Shown: in pieces, positions 47,404-59,720 of the stretch
How positions within the stretch are numbered: position 1 is the first letter of the stretch
Layout: each line of letters starts with the position of its first letter
Source: Rehmannia glutinosa
Lineage: Eukaryota > Streptophyta > Magnoliopsida > Lamiales > Orobanchaceae
Direction of reading: 5' to 3'
DNA: 64,000 nt
Assembly (NCBI GenBank): GCA_016081115.2
Contig: JABTTQ020001090.1
Span: 1-64,000 of the forward strand
Translations under genes and position numbers: made by a program
The notes under the pieces: model-generated
What the model saw: the letters and a program-made list of their open reading frames with translations, nothing else
Databases searched by the model: none
Told to the model about the DNA's origin: nothing

Positions 47404-50400
47404 ATGAGTATCAATGGACTATGTGGAAATCACCAGTTTCCTCTTGTCAGTCTTCCAAAATCACAAAAGTTTTCTCACAACAGAAAATCACTGGTTGGAC
47501 TTCATTTTAAGGGTGCCGTAAAATGGGAAAACCCCTCTCATTTTTCTTGTTATTTTTCCTCCCAAAAGCACCTTTCGGAACACAAGTTTGTCGTCAGAGC
47601 TGCCTCTGCTGCTGCTGCTGATTCTTACCCGTTGGGTGGCTCCGGTGGCGAATATTCTGGTAACAGTTTCTTTTTTTAATTTCAGTTTCGGTAAATGATG
47701 TTATCGTGTTGTTAAAGTTTGTACTAATTGCTACAATCATATCATTTAATTGAGACTATGAATTAGCCGTGATTTAAAGTGAATGTTTTCTTCTTTTAAC
47801 GGGCACTGTATTTGAACCCTAAGTTTATGGGTGTTAGCAGATGCAACCCACTACCCAAGTGGGGTTCTATGCCATTAGATTAACACATATCCACTTGGGT
47901 AGCTACCCAAGTGTGTAGCATCTAGTTACCCAGTTTATGGATTGTTCTTATTTTAATTAATGTTGTTGGCCTTGGAGAGTTGGGCATTGGGCAAGTTTAG
48001 CATTTTTGCCTGATTGCTAGGATTATTTATTTATTTGCCTTTGGACTAGAAAAATTATGTAATTGTGTTAAATGATGTAATTTGTATAATCTTGAGGATG
48101 ATGAAAAACGAAACCAAATTTCGTTCTTATGTGTTGTGTGTGTGTTCCCTTAAAAAAATTCCAGAACAACTACAAGGAGCAAAACCAAAGCAAAAAACAA
48201 AACAAATAGCTGGCATAGATCAGGAGGAAGTAGACGATCCAACGGTTTTAGCCGATTCTGATAGTTGTTTCTGCGAATTTAATGGGGTACAACTGCACCA
48301 CAAGATATGTGATGCAGAGTTATCACCTCCAGATACTTTATTAGAAGGATCAGCTCCACAATCTCCCAACTCTACCAAGAGGGTTAACTTTCCTATGATT
48401 TTGTTGCACGGATTTGGAGCCTCGGTCTTTTCATGGAACCGAGTCATGAAGCCTTTAGCACAGGTTGCCGGTTCTAAAGTTCTTGCGTTTGATAGACCAG
48501 CCTTTGGATTGACGTCGAGGGTAAATGCTATTAAGCATCCATCCCCTGGTAACCAAGATTCCAGACCCTTGAATCCATATTCAATGATGTTCTCTGTGCT
48601 GGCAACACTGTACTTCATCGACTTCTTGGCTGCTGAGAAGGCCATTCTTGTAGGGTATGTTCTGCTTCCATCTTCATTTTTCGAGTAGTCTTTCCTATTT
48701 TTCGGAAATTGGGATAATGACACAAACTACCCCTAAGGTTTTGGTTAATTATCCCTAAGAGTTTTGTTAAACTTTGTCACATTCCCAAAACTGACACCCC
48801 CGACGGTCACCTACATCAAGCGGAGGTTTGGGTGCTACATTAAGTTTAGAGATAATTATAAAATTACCCAGAGGTTTAGTCTAATTACAAATAAAAAACA
48901 ATTATCTTTTGAAATTACAAATACCCCGTAAAGTGTTTCAAATAGTTACCTGACACACTCCCTTTCAATAAGCACGTTTACTTTAGTGTTTCGCTTCCTT
49001 CTTATCAGTACTCCCTATAACATAAAAATCCTATTTTTCTTTTTGGTTCAGTTAGCATATAATCTAAATATAATATGGTAACGAAACATAATTATGTACA
49101 AATTTTTATTGAGAGTAAAAAAAATGAGAATGTTATACTTACACCATTTACTTGAAGATTGTCAGGCACTCTGCTGGTGCTCTTGTAGCTGTAGATGCTT
49201 ATTTTGAGGCACCTGAGCGTGTAGCTGCTTTGATCCTTGTTGCCCCAGCAATTTTTGCACCACTCACTATGCAGAATATTGCCAAGGATAACCAAGCTGG
49301 AACTGAAAATCAAGTCCCCAGGAATAACTCAGATTTAAAAACCAGTGGGAATCTATTTTTCAGACTTGGCAGTATTTTATCAAAGTTCACTAAAATAATC
49401 GCAGAGGCAATAGTTCATATGGTGAAAGGGATGGCTATCATGATAAACTCTCTCTATAAGAAAGCTTTATCAGCAATCCTGCGCTCTACATTAGGCGTGA
49501 TGGTGGTAATTAATTTTTGTTCTGCAACAATATATTGTTTACAAAGTTTAAGTTTTATATGTTGCCTTGGCATTACTTAAAAGAACTTTTGAAATGGCTA
49601 CAAAATCCTAATAACCACATCAATTTCACAAAATGTAGTTCAGCACGGTTACATTTATCCCTTTCTCGTCACGAGGAGTAGTGACATCAAAGCTACTTAT
49701 TCTAGTTAGAACTCGTTGCTTTATCCCAAAATACAGAGTATTGCAGCATAATGTATTTTTAGTCAGTTTCTGACAACATACATATGCAGTTATGACTTAT
49801 GAGCAGACTTGCAGATGGTTTTGAAAGATTAATGCCATGATTCATTCTTTACACACACATACACACACATTTATAAAAATAGATGTCCTGTCATAATGTT
49901 CTATTTGATGTGTCAGATAAGGATGATAATCAATAAATTTGGTATACCAGCCGTTCGCAGTGCATGGTATGATTCAAATCAAGTTTCTGATCATGTTGTA
50001 CAAGGCTATACAAAGGTGACTACTTGCTATACCTTTTCTCTGAGATGGATGATGCCTACTTTCTTTCAATGTTCAGCACGCTTAATTATTCTCAAATGTA
50101 CAGCCACTGAAGGTGAAGGGCTGGGACAAGGCACTAGTGGAATTCACGGTGGCAATGCTAACAGATTCCGCATCCGAATTAAAACCGCCTGTGGCGAAAA
50201 AGCTTAGTGAAATCTCATGTCCAGGTTTAAGAATTAACTCTTTCTTTTGGCCTATTGATTATTGTTTATGGTCCAACTGATTTTTGTCTTGAACTGGATT
50301 CTTGAATGTTTCCTAATTGTACAAACCTTAATAACTTTAAGACATAATATAATTTTGATTATCGTTTACGTAATGAACACAGTGCTGATTGTTACGGGTG

Positions 50401-50597
50401 ATACTGATCGGCTTGTCCCCTCTTGGAACTCTGAAAAACTTTCGCGAGCCATTCCAGGATCTCACTTTGACTTGATCAAGAATTGTGGCCACTTGCCCCA
50501 AGAAGAAAAGGCCGACGAATTTGTGTCTATTGTTGACAAATTCCTGCAAAGAGTCTTTGGTGTTGCTGAAGAGCCACGCCTGCAAGCAGTGACTTGA
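47404..50597 (+). CDS. Plastid-type alpha/beta hydrolase, 6 exons
   Basis: Exons are 47404-47659, 48165-48654, 49166-49505, 49917-50015, 50104-50224 and 50383-50597; all are GT-AG and in frame, giving 506 residues. The N-terminal 65-70 residues are Ser/Lys-rich and resemble a chloroplast transit peptide ending near VVRAA. The core shows LHGFGASVFSW (oxyanion region), GHSAG with Ser251 as nucleophile, GDTDRLVP with Asp444, and CGHLPQEE with His472, so the catalytic triad is complete. The region CFCEFNGVQLHHKICDAE is typical of the plant group including Arabidopsis At1g15490 and At1g80280. Substrate is unknown. The GHSAG codons are split by intron 2. Intron 1 has a hairpin repeat and intron 2 a MITE copy. 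Confidence 0.9.
47840..47923. repeat. Hairpin repeat in hydrolase intron 1
   Basis: The left arm agatgcaacccactacccaa pairs with the right arm ttgggtagctacccaagtgt...gcatct; the motif acccaagtg occurs three times in alternating orientation. Confidence 0.5.
48711..48950. mobile_element. MITE, GGGATAATTACAAAA family (copy 5, rearranged) in hydrolase intron 2
   Basis: Left end gggataatgacacaaactac at 48711, then a second left-arm-like start agataattataaaattaccc at about 48848. This looks like one copy inserted into, or fused with, another. Confidence 0.6.
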
Positions 50598-50864
50598 GGT
50601 TGGCATTCGTTCATTCTATGCAGAGCATGCTGGTTACTGTACTGTCATTAAAGATATAAAACGAAGCTCACCTGTCAAAGAGAGCTGCACAATTCCATTT
50701 TCTGCTGAGGCGGAATTTAGAAATGTAACTGTAGAGTTCTCTCCATGCAAATTCATGGAGATCTTGAGCAAGAAAAGGCCATCCGAGTGAACTCGAATTG
50801 TAATGGTTCCAAAATACCTTAATTGTATCATATCTGTCGCAATAGAATATATAAATACTTCGTT

Positions 50865-51119
50865 GGGATAATTACAAAAACTGCCCGTGTGGTTTAGCCT
50901 AATTACAAAAACTCCAGTATCTTTCAAACTTACAACCCTAAAGTGTTACAGACACCCGGCGCCCTTGAGGTTTGGTATTTACCTAATAAATACACGCATC
51001 TAGAGGGTGCAATTTGTGAAATAGAAACAAATGCCAATGGGTTATTTGTAATTATGAAATGTAACTGGGTTTTTTTGCAGGTAAGTTAAATCCCAGGGGT
51101 GGTTTTTTGTAATTAACCC
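50865..51119. mobile_element. MITE, GGGATAATTACAAAA family (copy 6, full)
   Basis: Left tip gggataattacaaaaactgc, right tip gttttttgtaattaaccc, and inner ggtttagcctaattac / gtaagttaaatcccagg inverted sub-repeats. About 255 bases, between the 3' ends of the convergent hydrolase and C2 genes. Confidence 0.8.
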
Positions 51120-51161
51120 TATTTCTTTGCAGCATAAACAACAGAACTGCCAAAGCAAATT

Positions 51162-52557
51162 CTAGAAAGGAGGATAAGTTGATATGGTAGCACTTGCATC
51201 TCGTGCCGCACCAGGGACATCGAATCCTGACATGAAATCATCGCCAAAGATTACTGCACCAGCTGCTAATGCTCCGGCACCTACCCCCATTCCAAAGCCA
51301 GGTCCACCCCCATGCCCTGGTGGTGCTACTGAAGACGGCATGTTTATGTAACTACTAGGCGTGAAGTTGGTGTTCGTGGGGAAAAAATTAGGGGTATATC
51401 CCACATTAGGAGGTGGTGGCGGCGGCGGTGGTGGTCGAGACGGATGATGACTAGGTCCGCCGGCTGCTCCACCAACCAGGTGGTGGTGGGGATAATTTGG
51501 AGGAAACGGCATCAAATGGCTGCTTTCTGGTTGTTGGGATGAGTTTAGAGGCAGATGCGGTCTGGGAATTTGCAGAGGTCCATACCCACTAGGCAGATTA
51601 ACACCACTTTTGTAATCGGTTAAATTGAATCCTTCGCCGTCATCTGCAAATGATATAATACAGATAAGTACTTGCCAAACAAAATAAGTTGCGCGGGTAA
51701 ATGATGGTCACATGCGAGATTCCAACCAGGTTTTCAATTTCCGGTGGAAATTGTCCTCAATCCTTAATTTTTTATTGTTTTTTAACTGCATGACTAATAA
51801 GTTTGCCAGAATCAAATCGAACAAGAATTTTTGCCCAAGACACAAAACTACAGGACTACTTTGCAATTTTCCTACAGATAAGAACTCCAGCCAAACAAAA
51901 ACAAGTCACTAGACAGATGTACAGCTTGTTTCGGAGCATTTTTTAGACGGACTTTTGGATCTAAAAGTCCATTCGTCGTAATAATAGTTGTTCGACGGAT
52001 AATTTATAATGGATTTTGGATAAGTCACTCCTTTAAAAAAATCCATTCTAAGTTAGAATTTGAGATAATTTTCGGAATTTTAAGTTCAAGCTGCTCATAC
52101 CTAGATATGAAGAACTGGACTCTTCCCTTTCTTCTGAAATTCGGATAGAGACATCAACAAACCCTAGAGGTTTGTTAGAATTCCTTTTTCGCAGCTGAAA
52201 GCTCCCAACTTCTTCAACAGGCTTTGAGACATCCGATTTTGAATCATACTTGTCGAAAAATTCTTTCAAAACAACAGTTGCCGATCCCAAGAGGCTTTGT
52301 CTCAGAAAAATTGGCTCTCTACTGTAAACTTCAACATGGAGGGCCAACTCTTGAAACTTCGATTCAGAAGGATCAACTACAGTTGAAAATTTTGTTTTCC
52401 AAACTGGATTCACATTACCTGAAGCATCAATTTTGGTGCAATACTTATTTTCAGGATCAATCCATCCAACAGCAAACCACTGGAGTTTCCAAAACGACGA
52501 CGTTCGCCTAAGCCCCCGAGCAGAAATCAAGCAGACCTCAACCCATATTTTCCCCAT
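51162..52557 (-). CDS. SRC2-like C2-domain protein with Pro/Gly-rich tail, 2 exons
   Basis: Exons on the minus strand are 52101-52557 and 51162-51643, joined in frame (CTAG/gtatgag; ttgcag/ATGACGG) to give 312 residues. Residues 1 to about 140 form a C2 domain starting VEVCLISARGLRRTS, with WIDPENKYCTKI and NPVWKTKF, the usual plant small-C2 pattern. Several acidic calcium ligands of canonical C2 domains are not evident, so calcium binding is uncertain. The tail has a run of nine prolines, His/Pro-rich stretches and a final Gly/Ala-rich hydrophobic segment (GMGVGAGALAAGAVIFGDD). This order matches SRC2/cold-regulated C2 proteins, membrane- or vacuole-associated stress proteins. The specific role is unknown. 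Confidence 0.88.
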
Positions 52558-52985
52558 TTCTTGTGAGCAGTGAGCCTTATTTGTGAGATTTAAAAAGAAA
52601 AAAAAAACAGAAACAGGATTTGTGCCCTGCTAGTTCTTTTCTTGATAAAGGAGAAAAAAACTGTCTAGTGCTTTGCACCATTAGAAGGCTACCTTGCTTT
52701 ATGCCAAGGAAAGTCATTTATTAACTGAGATGTTATACAGAAGCTTTACCTTTCCCAATAAGGGACTTGTAAGTGCATTACAGTTGGAAAGGAATCATAA
52801 AACTACTAATAGTCAAATGTTCACAACATAACAGTATGAAAAGTAAATTATCCTGAATTTGGGCATAAAGTGAGATTTTCCAACAGTAAACTTTTTGGCT
52901 GGTCACCAAGTTAAAAATCTATATACAGTCTGCAACCCATGTAATATGTTGTAAATCAAGGCCAAAATATAAAGGGCAATAAATG
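52558..52985. other. Intergenic: C2 promoter side and 3' flank of the GNAT gene
   Basis: No coding signal. The C2 gene's leader runs rightward from 52558 and the GNAT 3' UTR lies to its right, leaving only about 430 bases between coding regions of two genes in the same orientation. Confidence 0.5.
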
Positions 52986-55163
52986 TTATTTTGTGAGTTC
53001 TCTTGGAGGGGGAACTAACAGTAGCTTCCTACCAGCAGATACCATTTGCTCGTTTTTGGAATAGCTAGAGGCAGAACGTGCATACATCATTGTTGTGGAT
53101 CCTAGTACATCGTCCCCAAATCCACATGCTCTGAAAAATAGCCTGTGAATGTAACAAGTAATTGCACCAGTCATGCCGATTTATAAAGGTACGAGGAAAA
53201 TAACATCTCCACCATGTCACGTGTCAATTATATCGACGAATAAGACACCACTTGTGATTTTTTAAGAATCATAAAAAAGGTTTCTGTCATTTAACTTAGA
53301 AAATTGAAGAAGATTTTCTCATATAGGGTACTCTTTACAAATCAATTAGTATCACTCAATTACAAAATTGAGAACCACAATCTCTCACACCACTTAGTCG
53401 AACATGTCGCACAGGGCTTGCCGAGTGTGGTTTACATGGTTGACGTGGTTTGCATCCTATTGCGCCAACCTTTTAAAAAAATAACCGATCAAAAAAAAAA
53501 GATCAAGAATTTACCTTTCTTTATCAGTACAGAGTGCAGCTATGTCATATATATCTCTGTTAGTGAGCATTCTGCAACAGAAATGGGATGATTTCAGACA
53601 CCTAAGAAACACAAATAACAGGTAAATTATGACTATCCACCATTAGAACAAACCTTATGATTCTTTGAACTATCATCCGACCGATTCCCCTACCTTGCAA
53701 AGCCGGGTGAACCTGCAAGATAGTGTGACACGATCATATGAAAACCAAACTAATTGCCACTTTTATCCAAAAAAAATAAGGGTGGGGCTATTTGCACCCA
53801 CCTTTTTACTTAATACACCCATCCCATTTTTTAATCCCAATTCTACCCTTCCCTTAAAATAAAATCAAAATTTTCCAACCCTAATTCCTAACCCACCATT
53901 GTGCATCAGTGACAGCAGCGGAGTGCAGTAATGGCGGTGGTGTACGGCAGGGCGGCCGTGGTGTACGGCAGGGCGGCGGCGGCATTCTTGGATTCAAAAA
54001 ATAATATTAGCTTGTCCAAGGGGGAAAAGAATGGCAACATCAAATTTATGATATAGAATTTAGGGGGAAGAAATAACACATATTTTAAAAAACACCATTA
54101 TTGTAAAGAATGAATTAGTACGGTTGGAGTTGAGTGAAAAAAATGGCAATGATTGTGTGTGTTGTTTGAGTGTGACGGTGGTGGTGGAGACAGTGACCAT
54201 GGTGGTGACAGTGGTGGTGGAGACGATGGCGTGGTGGTGGGGTTGCTTTAGTTTTCTAAGTTTTCTTTGTTTTTTAACCAAAGGGTATAATAGGAAGAAG
54301 ATGTATAAAAATAAAAAAGATGGGTGTATTAAGTAAAAAAGGGTGTGTGAATAGCCTCACCCCAAAAATAAAATGGAACAAAACTAAATGCTACCAAAAC
54401 AGTATAAACAAATAAAAAGAAGGAATTTCAATTCAATCAAAGAATTTTTCTATGTTTTCCTTCTGATTAGGCCCGCCTAACCCCGCCGATGCCGAGGCTT
54501 CGCCCGCCCAACCGCGCCTAACGCTTTTTAGAACACTGAATTAATAGCCCTTCATATTCAAGAAAATCTTACTATTAATCAAACTTGTTTATAATTTTTA
54601 ATCCCCCACCCCTCCTTTCTTATTAAGTGTATTTGGTAAAGCTCAACGCAATTTGAACACAGATATGCACTGACCATGACATCATAGATGGAAGCCGTCA
54701 ATCCCAAATCCGAAACTGCACGGCCAAACCCTATCAGCCGTCCATTTTCCGGCGTCACCGGCGCCACTTTTCTAATCCAATCCCCACCAATGCCGACGAA
54801 ATTCGCCAATTTCGCCGAAGTAGAAGATTGGGTCGTTAGAAATTCGGGCTTGGTAAAAGCAGAAACGACGACGGAGCTGTGGGAAACCGCGGTTCGGAGC
54901 TTGAGCTCGTCAACGGGCTCGACTCTGCCTGCGGCGTCGATGGTGGGGAAGCGGTGGCAGGAGTGGTTGCAGATGGCGTAGAGCTCTCTCAGGTGAATTA
55001 GGTTCACGTGGGCTGGGTTTTTGGATATGGATATCGACGGCGGAGACAGAGGCCGGGGAGTGGGGCTGGGCTTGATTTGAGCGGCTATTTTGGGCGGCGA
55101 TGGTAAAGAGGTGTGGAATTTGGAGGGAAGATAACCGCCGTGTACGGCTGTGGCAACTGCCAT
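52986..55163 (-). CDS. Plastid-type GNAT acetyltransferase, 4 exons
   Basis: Exons on the minus strand are 54675-55163, 53654-53712, 53515-53571 and 52986-53142, in frame, giving 253 residues. The first 50-60 residues are rich in Ser/Pro/Lys without early acids, like a transit peptide. The acetyl-CoA loop is Q169-G-R-G-I-G174 (motif A), preceded by LIGFGRAVSDLGLTASIYDVM and followed by IYDIAALCTDKERLFFRACGFGDDVLGSTTMMY. This is the plant GNAT group that includes Arabidopsis At1g26220 and its NSI relatives, which acetylate lysines and N-termini in plastids. Exons 2 and 3 are only 59 and 57 bases; the family pattern across both junctions supports them. The intron-1 donor reads ATG/gtcagt. Intron 1 contains a MITE. 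Confidence 0.9.
53781..54364. mobile_element. MITE with about 44-bp terminal inverted repeats in GNAT intron 1
   Basis: The left end ggtggggctatttgcaccca, then ctttttacttaatacaccca, matches the reverse complement of the right end ggggtgaggctattcacaca, then cttttttacttaatacaccc. Flanks share aaaaataa, a possible 8-9-bp target duplication, as in hAT or MULE elements. The interior has a gtggtgg microsatellite (54175-54240) and a gcgg-rich patch (53930-53985). A related end occurs at 63815-63880. Confidence 0.75.
54466..54540. repeat. Short G+C-rich dispersed repeat (copy 2, inverted)
   Basis: gcccgcctaaccccgcc, cgcctaacgctttttagaac: the reverse of the 44.3-kb repeat. It lies in GNAT intron 1, next to the MITE. 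Confidence 0.55.
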
Positions 55164-55209
55164 TACCCCTGCCGTTCAAGTTTCAGCACCATATCCATAT
55201 TTCGGTATT

Positions 55210-55375
55210 GGGATAATTACAAAACACCCCTGAGGTTTGGGTCAATTACAAAAAAAACCACAGATGTTTCAAAATTATAAAAAACCCCTCCAGGTTTCGT
55301 TTTGTCTTAAATTTAAGGGGATAAATGTATTATTTTTGTAATCAGGGAATTTTTTTGAAATATTTTTGAAAATCA
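55210..55375. mobile_element. MITE, GGGATAATTACAAAA family (copy 7, left half)
   Basis: Tip gggataattacaaaacaccc, then gaggtttgggtcaattac. The right half is missing. Lies 45 bases upstream of the GNAT start codon, so inside its leader or promoter. Confidence 0.7.
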
Positions 55376-55630
55376 CCGGAATCATCATCTCCCTAAAGGG
55401 GGAGAAATGGTATATGTACTTTTATGCTTGAAAAAACACGTTCGTGAAGGTGGTACTAGATAAGATGGTTCCAGATGGGTCGCACAACTTTATTATTTTT
55501 TTATAACTCACTTTCGCTTACGCGCCGACTACGCTCGGCGACAACAGCTCCGCCTCATTGCCGCCAGGTAAACCGCGGGATGTGCACGCGACTGGCCAAA
55601 GTGTTACGACGGGTCTGCTGACGTACAACC

Positions 55631-57162
55631 TGTAGGTCCCAATGGGTGTAAGTGTAAGGTTTAGAAGGGGGTTGAATAAACCTTACCAAATTTTCGATTT
55701 AGTCCTTTTAAATCTCAGAGTTCTACACATTGTGTCTTGATGGACGATCGAATTAGTCACTCGGTAGAGTTAATCTCTCAACAGACTCAGATTGAGAAAT
55801 TGTTAATAAAGTAACTCAATTTGTTGGCTATAATTTGACTCAATGTGGTTTTGTTTTTACCAAGACTTAACACCCTTAAGTTTGATTAAGCAAGTTTTTT
55901 TACTTGATTTAGTACTTTATAAATTATCAAATGGATAGCAAATTTATCAACAGATATAAGCAATTTAAAAGTGCGTAAATTTAAATCTTTGAAATGTAAA
56001 TGACACAAAGAAAGTTTTTATAGAGGTTCGAAGATGGGGTAATTCTTCTACTCCTCTCTTCTCCAACTCCCGGAGGAATCCTTTAAGTAATGATCGGTTT
56101 ACAAAGTGGAATGACCCGATCTGATGTTTTGATCACAACAAGCCCGACTTGATCCTTTTGGGACTCGATCCGAGACGCCTTGATCACTCACCGGCTTCTC
56201 GCACGACTCGCCTTTCTTCACAGGCGTTTGCAACCGCCTTGCTACTCAAACTCACTTGCTTAAGACTTTGGATTTGATCACGAAGCCCTCCAAGAGCTTA
56301 AGACTGGTTCAACTCAACCTTTCTACAATCTTCTTGGAATGTAGACCCCTTGTTTTCAAAGGTTTTCTTCTTCAACTGGTTGAAGTTCTCTTCCTTCGAG
56401 GTAAGTGTTGGATTGATGTACTTGAAATGTAGGCTTGAGGATTGAGATTGTTTAAGTTTTCTCGATGTGCTTGTATATCTCACGTATGTGTCATGTATGC
56501 TCAAACAAACTCCTCAGCCTTTTATAGTGAACTTTCAAAAATTTGCCCGTTGAAGAGATAGACTCATTTTTTAAAGTCACTTTGCAGTCGTTGGCTTGCA
56601 GTTCTTGGAATTGCCATTTCATCGTATGAATTGTTTTATCACCTTTTCGCAGTCGACACGGTGTAGTGCTTCCCATCGTTCATTCCTTTTGCACGCTTCA
56701 GGGACTGAGCACTCCAAGAAAGGTAGTATGGAGATATTACTTGTTTAAGTAAATCTCTTGATTTCTGTGCAACGGTTCTTTTACCTCGACTTGACTGTTT
56801 TTCCTTGCTTTCCCCAGGTGACTTAGAGTCAACTTCCAATCATCATTGGATGACTCTTCCTCACTTGACTTGAGACTCGCTTCTTGAGTTGACTTGATTG
56901 ATGATGTTCCACTCACCAGATCTCACCGCTTCTTGATCGAGTTCCTGTCTCTTCTTTGCTTTGTCAGACTCACCGCCTCTCAAAGCCAGAAGTTTTCCTT
57001 CAAACCTTCGGTTGTTTTCGATGTTAGGCGAAGGACTTGACTTAACTCGGCTTGGCCACTCTAATTGTTACAATACATTTTACAAAGAAGAATGGGGTGC
57101 CAACTTTCTATTCTAAGTTTTACATGGCATTCATCAAAATCTAAACAATAAAATTCCTAACA
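55631..57162 (-). repeat. 3' LTR of the copia element
   Basis: About 1,532 bp. It matches 59721-61255 with small clustered differences, such as tctcagagttc (55714 region) versus tctactgagttc (59805 region). Confidence 0.93.
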
Positions 57163-57239
57163 ATTTCCTTTTTGATGATGCCAAAACTTAAATCAAAAGC
57201 CTTTATGTTGTCTTTGCCATTGTTGTGGATTAAGCATTT

Positions 57240-57947
57240 ACATCCAAATATCCCGAAATATGCAACATTTGGTTTTCTTCCGATCCAGAGATCTCATAGG
57301 AGTCTTTGTCACCGTCTATTTATCATACATCTGTTTTGGGTGTAGCAAGTCGTGTTGATCGCTTCACCAAAATCTTTTTGGTAACCCCGCTTCGACTAAC
57401 ATGGTCCTTGCCGCTTCTTTGAGGGTTCTATTTCTTCTTTCGCAACTCCATTCTCTTTGTGGAGTCCTTGCCGACGTTCATGACCAATACCATTCTCATA
57501 CAATACAATATCGAGTTATTATTCCATTGACAAACTTAGTTCCTCTATCCGATCTTATTTTGATAATGGTTTGACTCTTCTCATTTTGAATCCTCTTCAT
57601 CATTTGTGGTAGTTTTTGTAGAGTTCTTTTTCTTTTCGCATGAATATTGTCCATGTATATCTTGAGTAGTCATCCACTACCACCAAGAGGTGTATTTCTT
57701 TCCACTTATGATGGCCGGGTTCCATGGGCCAAATAGATCCATATGAAGCGGATGCAATATTCTAGTTGAGGATGGGCATGTCTTTTCTTTGAACAGCGAC
57801 TTGATTTGTTTTCCTTCGACATGCGTCACATATACTCTCCTTCAGATAATCGAGTCCGGAAGTCCTTCCACAAGAGATGACTTCTTGCAAGTTTGTTGAT
57901 CGTTTTGAAATTCGGATGACTCGGCTTTTTGTGCCACGCCAAACCAA
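57240..57947 (-). pseudogene. Copia integrase remnant
   Basis: On the minus strand: ICDACRRKTNQVAV (GAG-pre-integrase zinc motif), then HPLHMDLFGPW (start of the catalytic core), and near the 3' LTR FGCKCLIHNNGKD, the usual end region of copia integrase. The frames are interrupted. The distance from the last motif to the LTR is under 150 bases. Confidence 0.75.
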
Positions 57948-58559
57948 CTTGATTCATTTGTGTTTTTGCAAGAGAGTGCAGTCTTTGGGTAAAGCGGTTG
58001 ACCAATCTACTACATACATATTTTTTGCCTACATCCTTGCAAAGACCACTTCATTTGATTCATGTCTTTGATTTGGCATATGCCCATGTTGAATCCAACA
58101 TTGTAGCCTCTTTGTCACGAGTTGATCGATGCTTAGTAAATTGAAGTTTAGTCCTTCAACATATGCAACATCCGTGATTTCTAATCCATTCCTCTTGATG
58201 GATCAAATGCCTCTTATTTCACCGGGAGCTTCATTTCCTCCAAATATGACTTTCGCTCCGCTTTGACTTCCTTGAATTTTGACATGATTTCTCTTATTTC
58301 TCGTCATATGTCCGGGACCACTATCCACTATCCAGGTTACCAGGTTCCCGCACTCACTGCTCGAACCTCATCTTCTTGATCTTGTTCTTTGCCCATTAAG
58401 CGGTCAGGCTTCTTCTTCGAGTCACTGAGTAGTCGGCTTCCATCGCTCTCTCGAGTCACTGTCTCTCTTGACTTGTTGTCTCTCAGATCTCGCGACCATC
58501 ATTGCCTTTTTTTTCTTTTGTCTTCTTCTCTCAAGACCTTTCTTTCTTCTTCGTTCCTC

Positions 58560-59230
58560 GTCTTTTGTTGACTACAGGATATGAGCGATCCAATGGCATA
58601 GTGACTGGTTGTCTACAATTCCAACATAGATATTCACTTTTGATCGACTCTTTCTATTCTCGAGTTGTCACTTTGATACTCAACTTGTTGATGATCCATT
58701 CTCTTGGTTGGCCTATCATCCTTGATTTGGGGAGGAGCCGAGTGTCTTTTGGAGGATTCACCCTTTCCTCTCTCTTGTAGTTCTTGTTAAAGAACTTGTT
58801 AAATCTTTTAACCATCGGCTATTTTTCTTCCGGGTCAATTACTCTTTGACCTCTCTCCTTCCATCTTTGACAATTAGAGCAAAATTGTTTTGGGGTACAA
58901 AATTGTCTCTTCCTGGTCTTTCCTTCTCAACTCAAACTCGTAGGCTTTGAGGTCCGAGAATAACTCATGATTGGATGTCTTTGATAGGTCCATGGAGTGT
59001 CTCAATGCCATGACCTTCATTTCCCATTCATTTGGAAGACTTTTTAGGATCTTCATACACATTTCTTCGTGTATATTCCTTTCCAAGTGTAGATACTCAT
59101 TTGTGATTTTCAGTAAACCGAGCATCCAGGTTGATCCAGGTTTTCTCCCGAGGTCATTTTAAAGTTCTCAAATTTTTGTACAAACCATCGATAGTTTGTT
59201 TTCTTTGATTTGCTCCGAGCCTTCGCAAAT
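58560..59230 (-). pseudogene. Copia gag remnant (UBN2-like)
   Basis: An open stretch at 58874-59125 carries ILKSLPNEWEMKVMALRHS and ELFSDLKAYEFEL, characteristic of plant copia gag. A CWNCRQ zinc-knuckle scrap follows near 58620. The reading frame is broken on both sides. Confidence 0.75.
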
Positions 59231-59720
59231 CAATGTCGGTTTGTCCTGATTTCCTTAGCCGTTTTGCAAGATTTCACTTTATTGAATATGGCTTTGTCGG
59301 TTTTGTAAAGAATGTCCGCTACATTGTCCAGGTTGTATCTTTTTCTGTCATCATTTGTCCACTCGGTTCTTGGTTTTTCAAACCACGAGTCTGGGTGTCG
59401 TGATCTTCTTCCCCTTCAAACCGCAACTCTTCCGTCGCATTTTGTGTTCACCTTTAATATTTGCAGAGGCCCATCTTCTATCACTATCCACATCTCATCA
59501 TGTAATGCCGATAGATGAGCTCGCATCAATTTTCCAATCATCAAATTCTTCAATAGTGAACATAGGAATGCGTGTTAGATTTGCTTCCATGATAATAACT
59601 TTTAATGATAGAAAAGAGTTTTGAAAGTTTAAGTACTAAAAGGAGACTTTTGAAAAGTTTGGAGATCTAGTTCAAGAACCGAGTGCGGAGGGTTCAATGA
59701 ACCAACCGCTCGATACCACT

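Noticed and set aside
57163..59720. Complete copia polyprotein
   Set aside because: The interior is only 2.56 kb, frames are broken, and RT/RNase H motifs are absent.
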